Assembly: GCA_910579105.1 (NCBI GenBank)
Contig: CAJTRT010000037.1
Span: forward strand, 1 to 24,389
Reading direction: 5' to 3'
Length of the DNA: 24,389 nt
DNA from: an uncultured Muribaculaceae bacterium
GTDB taxonomy: Bacteria; Bacteroidota; Bacteroidia; Bacteroidales; Muribaculaceae
The notes beneath the pieces are model-generated. The model made no database searches, was not told where the DNA came from, and saw nothing but the letters and a program-made list of their open reading frames with translations. The position numbers and the translations under genes were made by a program. Shown one piece after another: positions 22,358 through 24,389 of the stretch. Each line of letters opens with the position of its first letter. Position 1 is the stretch's first letter.

Positions 22358-22398
22358 ACGCCCCTGCTTCCCATTGACGGAAAGCGGGGGCGTTCTTT
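22358..22398 (+). terminator. intrinsic terminator after the repeat-protein gene
   Basis: A 12-bp stem with one G-T pair (22358-22369 with 22382-22393, core ACGCCCC/GGGGCGT) has a 12-base loop and is followed by TCTTT. Confidence 0.7.
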
Positions 22399-22637
22399 GG
22401 CCTCAACCAGCTCGTGCAAGTGGGTAATCGTCCCGTTGAGTGGTGCTGTTATCCGGCGATACAGTGAGACAATATATGTCCTCTTGATTGCATGTCATCT
22501 AAATAATTTGATGACTGAATAATTGCCAACCTATTCAGCTGAGAAAATAATAGGCCGGAAAACTTTACTATATTTCACATCTATGTGAAATATTTGTCGT
22601 ATCTTTGCGTTGTAATAATAAAAGTAACCGGAAGATT
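22399..22637. other. A+T-rich intergenic boundary before the toxin-antitoxin genes
   Basis: Apart from the terminator at its left and the palindrome and -7 box at its right, this stretch has no reading frame I can support. Base composition falls clearly from about 22480 on, compared with the G+C-rich genes to the left. Only short inverted repeats are seen (GTCATC...GATGAC, CTGAAT...ATTCAG). This looks like the left boundary of acquired DNA. Confidence 0.45.
22570..22607 (+). promoter_or_regulatory. operator palindrome and -7 box of the toxin-antitoxin operon
   Basis: An 11-bp perfect inverted repeat (ATATTTCACAT, 22570-22580, and ATGTGAAATAT, 22583-22593, two-base centre) lies just before a perfect -7 box TATCTTTG (22600-22607). 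A palindrome in this place fits autorepression by the XRE antitoxin alone or with its toxin. A GGAAG ribosome-binding sequence (22630-22634) precedes the toxin ATG. Confidence 0.65.
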
Positions 22638-23108
22638 ATGAGCGAAGTTGAATTGGTGCTCGTCAACGACACCGACAAATGTACCATATATACAATTCAG
22701 TTTGCCTCTGAATCGGAAACCGAGTACGAGCGATTCTACTCCAAATTCATTGCCGATGCCAAGCTGAATCAAGACTTGTTGCGCATCGTGCAACTTGTGG
22801 ATAAGATTGCCGACGAGGGAGCGTTGGAACGATTCTTCCGCCCGGAGGGAAAGATGCGCGATTCTGTCGTTGCACTTCCGCTGCTTCGCTCAAAACTCAG
22901 GCTTTATTGTCTGCGCCTTTCCGACCAAATCCTTATTCTCGGCAATGGCGGAATAAAGAACTCGCGCACATATGAGGAGGACGATTCTCTACGCGGCTAT
23001 GTCCTTACTCTCCAAAAATTTGAGGAACTTCTCAAAGAGGGGCAACGTGACGGAACGGTGACAATAACCGCAAAAACAATCAACACCGACAAAACTTTTG
23101 AGCTATGA
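22638..23108 (+). CDS. RelE/HigB-like toxin
   Basis: The 156-residue protein resembles RelE/ParE-superfamily toxins of Bacteroidales, which usually cut mRNA on the ribosome. The supporting part is FFRPEGKMRDSVVALP followed by SKLRLYCLRLSDQILILGNGG and an Arg/Tyr pair, the order expected for HigB-type toxins; the N-terminal 50 residues and the C-terminal tail (about 125-156) are extra to the core fold. I use the ATG at 22638; an in-frame TTG at 22605 overlaps the -7 box and is unlikely. Its stop overlaps the antitoxin ATG (ATGA), toxin first, as in hig-type operons. Codon use is A+T-richer than the genes to the left. Confidence 0.7.
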   Translation: MSEVELVLVNDTDKCTIYTIQFASESETEYERFYSKFIADAKLNQDLLRIVQLVDKIADEGALERFFRPEGKMRDSVVALPLLRSKLRLYCLRLSDQILILGNGGIKNSRTYEEDDSLRGYVLTLQKFEELLKEGQRDGTVTITAKTINTDKTFEL

Positions 23109-23368
23109 GGGATATGAGAAACCGATATCGCGAAATGGTGGCACAAGTGCCACAGCCGATAAAAGATGAAATCGACCTGTCCTTTGCCATTTCCAACAGG
23201 ATAGACGCGCTGATGAAAGAGCGCGGCCTCTCAAAAAAACAGTTTGCCGATGCTCTCGGCAAACGCCCCGGAGAAGTGACGCGCTGGCTCAGCGGACAGC
23301 ATAATTTCACCATCGCCACCCTTGCGATGCTATCCTCCTTTTTCGGCAAATCTATAATCACCGTGTAA
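23105..23368 (+). CDS. XRE-family antitoxin and transcription regulator
   Basis: The 87-residue protein has a Cro/C1-type helix-turn-helix (about 36-87): MKERGLSKKQFADALGKRPG then EVTRWLSGQHNFTIATLAML. The N-terminal part (about 1-35) is helical and probably binds the toxin. It should neutralise the upstream toxin and repress the operon at the palindrome near 22570-22593. Start and toxin stop overlap by four bases. The next gene, a methyltransferase, begins seven bases later, so all three probably share one transcript. Confidence 0.82.
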   Translation: MRDMRNRYREMVAQVPQPIKDEIDLSFAISNRIDALMKERGLSKKQFADALGKRPGEVTRWLSGQHNFTIATLAMLSSFFGKSIITV

Positions 23369-23375
23369 TTTAATT

Positions 23376-24056
23376 ATGGCAAATTCAGACCTTAAAGCTG
23401 CGAAAAGCGGCAAGAACGATGAGTTTTACACCCAATATCACGACATCGAAATTGAGATGAATGCCTATCTTGATTTTAACCCAGACGTGTTCCGGGGCAA
23501 GACCATTTTGATCCCATGCGATGATCCCGAATGGAGCAATTTCACTCGGTTTTTTGCGGCGAAGTTCGATGAATTGGGATTAAAGAAACTCATATCCACA
23601 AGCTATGCCCCCGAAAGCAAAAAATTCGTGATTGGAGGTTTATTCTCTTTTCTTGAACATAATTCGCCACAGTTTGACGCGGATAAATCCAAGACACACG
23701 GCAAAATCTTTGTCCTTGACCGCGATGTGACAGGTGACGGCAAAATCAACATAGACGACCTACAATGGGATTATCTGCAAGGTGACGGCGATTTCCGTAG
23801 CGATGAAGTCACAGCTTTGCGTGATGAAGCTGACATCATCATCACCAATCCCCCGTTCTCCCTTTTCCGGGAGTTCCTCGCGTGGGTCGTGGAAGCCGAT
23901 AAGAAGTTTATAATCATTGGAAATATGAATGCTGTTACATATAAGGAAACATTTCCATTGATTATGCAAAACAAAATCCCGGCTGTTGCGCCGATTGAAG
24001 ATACCACCCATCGTGTTCCACGATCTGCGCCATACCTTTGCCACCCGCTGTATTGA
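23376..24056 (+). pseudogene. truncated EcoRI-type adenine-specific DNA methyltransferase
   Basis: The first 200 or so residues match adenine-specific methyltransferases of the EcoRI-methylase type: DEFYTQYHDIEIEMNAYLD, ILIPCDDPEWSNFTRFF, KLISTSY and the catalytic NPPF motif in DIIITNPPFSLFREFL, then IIIGNMNAVTYKETFPLI. Whole members are longer, at roughly 300 residues or more. Similarity stops after NKI at about 23979. The remaining frame to the TAA/TGA region at 24056 is out-of-frame recombinase sequence (ending SAPYLCHPLY), so the gene is broken. It follows the antitoxin by seven bases. The missing C-terminal part probably makes the product inactive. Confidence 0.8.
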
Positions 24057-24225
24057 GAGCGGCTGCGACTACAAGACCGTCAGTGTCATACTCGGCCACT
24101 CCAACGTGGCCACGACCCTCAATCTTTACGTTCATCCCAACCTCGACCAAAAGAAACGCTGCCTTGACCGTATGAACAAGTTCTTGCGACTTGAAAACAC
24201 TCCCGACAGAGTTTTCCAAGAGTGA
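23974..24225 (+). pseudogene. C-terminal fragment of a tyrosine recombinase
   Basis: About 80 codons encode the end of a phage-type integrase catalytic domain: LRRLKIPPIVFHDLRHTFATR, then SVILGHSNVATTLNLYVHP. It keeps the HxxR box, the LGH histidine and the nucleophile Tyr, but the SAM-like DNA-binding domain and the first catalytic Arg are missing. The frame is closed by a TGA at 23959-23961 in methyltransferase sequence, so no intact start exists. It is fused directly to the methyltransferase fragment in another frame. The sequence type is common on mobile elements. Confidence 0.85.
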
Positions 24226-24389
24226 ACAGTACAGGTAAAAACAGGCAAATGGACGCAGTTAAACATGGCTAATACCACAAAAATATCCCAACTCCATTTG
24301 CCTCCACTTTTCACCAACTACTTATAAAGTACGCCGTTAGTATCTAACAGTTTGCAAATAATGCTGATAATCAATAAATTTGCTCAATT
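24226..24389. repeat. A+T-rich end with inverted repeats after the recombinase fragment
   Basis: No gene is seen. AGGCAAATGGA (24243-24253) and TCCATTTGCCT (24293-24303) form an 11-bp perfect inverted repeat 39 bases apart. GCAAAT recurs at 24354-24359, with ATTTGC at 24378-24383. Placed just after a recombinase end, these could be remains of a recombination or attachment site, but no crossover core can be defined. Confidence 0.4.

Noticed and set aside
1..24389. CRISPR arrays, tRNA or rRNA genes, complete insertion sequences
   Set aside because: No regularly spaced repeats, cloverleaf-like sequences, rRNA-like stretches or transposase genes were recognised on either strand by eye.

Overview
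The window looks like a piece of a gut Bacteroidales chromosome, most likely Muribaculaceae (S24-7). The reasons are a G+C-rich core, several promoter-like sites of the Bacteroidetes type (-33 TTTG or TTG, about 20 bases, -7 TAnnTTTG), mostly weak Shine-Dalgarno signals, and an frc/oxc oxalate locus of a kind reported in that family. The family assignment is inference.

Left part, 1 to about 10150. After the start of a leftward secreted protein cut by the window edge come rightward housekeeping genes: ispE (isoprenoid precursors), grpE-dnaJ (Hsp70 co-chaperones, closed by a strong terminator) and a YqgE/AlgH-family gene with a long leader and a duplicated stop region. A leftward pair, recR and a GNAT acetyltransferase, follows. 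Then comes a rightward run panC-panD-ffh-folD and a CapA-like metallophosphatase.

Middle, 10150 to 17340. A tight four-gene operon encodes a nucleotidyltransferase, an ATP-grasp enzyme, a CDP-alcohol phosphotransferase and a HAD hydrolase. Together these look like a pathway that activates a polar alcohol and attaches it to a lipid or other acceptor. On the minus strand lie bcp, a small membrane protein and rlmH. rlmH and nadC are divergent, with back-to-back -7 elements inside one palindrome. nadC ends in a 22-bp stem terminator facing the leftward tsaD-pncC pair.

Oxalate region, 17400 to 22400. frc, oxc and an AEC-family permease lie in the same order as E. coli yfdW-yfdU-yfdV. They would import oxalate, activate it as oxalyl-CoA, decarboxylate it to formyl-CoA and recycle the CoA. 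The frc-oxc gap holds a terminator with a competing upstream arm. The Frc protein keeps the catalytic Asp but not the usual Gly-rich loop. A small protein with three 11-residue helical repeats and a terminator follows.

Right end, 22480 to 24389. The DNA becomes A+T-richer and looks mobile. It holds a RelE/HigB-like toxin and XRE antitoxin pair behind a 24-bp palindrome, then an EcoRI-type adenine methyltransferase that breaks off after its NPPF motif and runs directly into the C-terminal half of a tyrosine recombinase. Short inverted repeats follow. This is either a recombination scar or a misassembly. I saw no tRNA, rRNA, CRISPR array or complete insertion sequence.
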